DNA from: Microcaldota archaeon
GTDB lineage: Archaea > Micrarchaeota > Micrarchaeia > Anstonellales > Bilamarchaeaceae
Assembly (NCBI GenBank): GCA_013331535.1
Contig: DUGF01000027.1
Location: forward strand, 9,136-23,780
Direction: 5' to 3'
Length of the DNA: 14,645 nt
Of the stretch, positions 13,559-14,645 are shown in pieces. Below the pieces are notes generated by a model. The model worked only from the letters and a program-made list of their open reading frames with translations, was not told the origin of the DNA and did not search any database. How positions within the stretch are numbered: position 1 is the first letter of the stretch; every line of letters begins with the position of its first letter. A program made the position numbers and the translations under genes.

Positions 13559-14008
13559 TCAAAGTGAAAATTCATATAGCACGTATTCCTCATTTCCGCC
13601 CTTCCTTTCAAACCCGTTCTTTTCAAAAATCTTTTGCGAGGGGATATTATCTGGTTTAACCCGTGCAATTAGTCTGGTTATCCCAAATCCTGCCGCGATT
13701 TTCTTGGTTTCAGCTATCGTGGCAATCCCAAGTCCTTTACCCCGGAATCCTGGCGCAATAAGTATGTTTATTTCGTATTCTCCGCTTTCTTTTTTGTCGA
13801 GCCGCACTAAACCAGCGTCAGTGCCTTCTAATACTGCAATGTATGAATAATTCGTTTTGTCAGCCAGCCGCATTGTCCAATACGAAGAGTGTTCTTCCCA
13901 TTTTATTTCAGAAGTCTGGAAACTGTTTGCCCTTACGCCAGGATTGTTGCGCCATTCAAGTATCTTTTTTATGTCCGCTTCGGTTACCGGACGAAGTTTC
14001 AGTTCCAT
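13559..14008 (-). CDS. GNAT-family N-acetyltransferase, probably in nonulosonate (PseH-like) biosynthesis
   Basis: This 149-residue single-domain protein has the GNAT fold. The N-terminal block LRPVTEADIKKILEWRNNPGVR (5-26) and EHSSYW (39-44) are typical of the sugar N-acetyltransferases found in pseudaminic and legionaminic acid loci. The acetyl-CoA-binding motif A is APGFRGKGLGIA (85-96). ARVKPDNIPSQKIFEKNGF (115-133) is the C-terminal motif B region. The expected reaction is transfer of acetyl from acetyl-CoA to the amino group of a 4-amino sugar nucleotide, or a related acylation. Its start lies 13 bases after the stop of the synthase gene with GGTGG upstream, so the two are an operon. 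The exact substrate is inferred from context; ribosomal-protein RimI/RimJ-type acetylation is a less likely alternative. Confidence 0.82.
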   Translation of the reverse strand: MELKLRPVTEADIKKILEWRNNPGVRANSFQTSEIKWEEHSSYWTMRLADKTNYSYIAVLEGTDAGLVRLDKKESGEYEINILIAPGFRGKGLGIATIAETKKIAAGFGITRLIARVKPDNIPSQKIFEKNGFERKGGNEEYVLYEFSL

Positions 14009-14021
14009 TACAATTCCACCA

Positions 14022-14645
14022 TTACCCGATCATGCTCATTTCCAGAGGAGTTCCTTTTTTCAAATCATTTTTTGCAACCTTGTCAAGTATCTCCTCATAA
14101 TGCTTTGGATGAAGGCCATTTCCCGGTCTGACCACGCGAACATTCTTTTTGGTGAGTTTCTCCCCCTTCCTGATGTCTTCGGCTACAAAAATAGATCTCA
14201 TAGCAAAAAGGTGTTTTTTTGTCTTCTCTCCGAGTTCGTATGTTACTTCTCCGAGTGCCTCTTCTGTTTCCCTGATTGCCTTTACCATTGCCTTTAATTC
14301 CGCAGGTTCAAGTGAAAATTCCACATCTGGTCCTCCGAGATTACGATCTAGTATAAAGTGTTTTTCTATTACTTTCGCTCCGACTGCAACTGCTGCCACG
14401 GCTACATTTGGATTCATGCTGTGGTCAGAAAGTCCAGATACCACTCCAAATCTTTTGGCAAGGTCTGGTATAGTATTCAGATTCATTTCATTCAGCGGTG
14501 CTGGATACGCACTGGTGCATTTCAACAATATGATCTGATCATTTTTCTGTCCGCGTATCGTTTGCACTGCCAATTCTATATCCGCGCTCGTAGCAACTCC
14601 GGTAGAGACCATAATCGGCTTTCCGAGACGCGCAACATGCTTTAT
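14022..14645 (-). CDS. pseI: Nonulosonic acid synthase, pseudaminic acid synthase type (5' end outside the window)
   Basis: The frame stays open to the right edge, so only the C-terminal 207 residues are present. The in-frame ATG at 14612 is internal, since it follows ARLGKP, a core strand region of the family. The enzyme condenses phosphoenolpyruvate with a six-carbon sugar to make a nine-carbon sialic-acid-like sugar. The TIM-barrel part shows LLKCTSAYPAP, SGLSDHSMNPNVAVAAVAVGA and EKHFILDRNLGGPD. This is followed by a C-terminal SAF (antifreeze-like) domain with RSIFVAEDIRKGEKLT and RPGNGLHPKHYEEIL. GGPDVEFSLEP and the GLHPK form of the SAF domain favour the PseI (pseudaminic) branch over NeuB or LegI, but the branch is a judgement from memory. 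It is the first visible gene of an operon with the GNAT gene. Confidence 0.85.
   Translation of the reverse strand: MKHVARLGKPIMVSTGVATSADIELAVQTIRGQKNDQIILLKCTSAYPAPLNEMNLNTIPDLAKRFGVVSGLSDHSMNPNVAVAAVAVGAKVIEKHFILDRNLGGPDVEFSLEPAELKAMVKAIRETEEALGEVTYELGEKTKKHLFAMRSIFVAEDIRKGEKLTKKNVRVVRPGNGLHPKHYEEILDKVAKNDLKKGTPLEMSMIG

Noticed and set aside
14022..14612. Complete 196-residue protein starting at the ATG at 14612
   Set aside because: The frame is open beyond this ATG to the window edge, and the residues before it continue the synthase barrel, so the ATG is internal to a truncated gene.

Overview
The window reads as archaeal DNA, probably from a small-genome (DPANN-type) lineage. The evidence is a class III signal peptide on a pilin-like protein (around 4286), tandem archaeal-type TadC/FlaJ membrane platform genes, GGTGA-type ribosome binding sites, TATA boxes about 25 bases upstream of several start codons (some apparently leaderless), and T-rich gene ends. 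The phylum is an inference; no rRNA or other marker gene is present.

Layout. (1) Bases 1-4015: a large charged coiled-coil protein of unknown function (possibly cut at the left edge), followed by two different single-domain type II secretion system F (TadC/FlaJ-like) membrane proteins. These look like the membrane platform of a type IV-pilus-like machine. (2) Bases 4016-4285: a non-coding region almost wholly made of nested inverted repeats. A 14-pair terminal stem encloses one long hairpin and a cloverleaf of three hairpins; a further hairpin lies just outside. This is the most unusual sequence in the window. (3) Bases 4286-4834: a class III signal peptide pilin-like protein, a likely substrate of the platform, ending in a poly-T terminator. 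(4) Bases 4951-5881: an A/T-rich overlapping pair of small unknown proteins (80 and 232 residues) with their own promoter.

(5) Bases 5891-14645: a surface-glycan region. On the minus strand, 8638 to 5891 encodes a left-handed beta-helix acyltransferase, a SAM methyltransferase and a GT-B-like glycosyl/glycerophosphotransferase. Divergent from it is a class III PLP aminotransferase (plus strand, 8723-10042). Then come a SpsF-type cytidylyltransferase and a Gfo/Idh/MocA oxidoreductase (minus, an operon), a family 2 glycosyltransferase (plus), an unrecognised 229-residue protein (minus, own promoter), and a GNAT acetyltransferase coupled to the C-terminal part of a PseI/NeuB-type nonulosonate synthase (minus, running off the right edge).

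How the genes fit together: the synthase, GNAT, SpsF-type cytidylyltransferase, oxidoreductase and aminotransferase suggest synthesis and CMP-activation of a sialic-acid-like nine-carbon sugar (pseudaminic or a related acid). The glycosyltransferases, methyltransferase and O-acyltransferase would assemble and decorate a surface glycan. A link between this glycan and the pilin upstream, such as glycosylation of surface filaments, is possible but is inference only.
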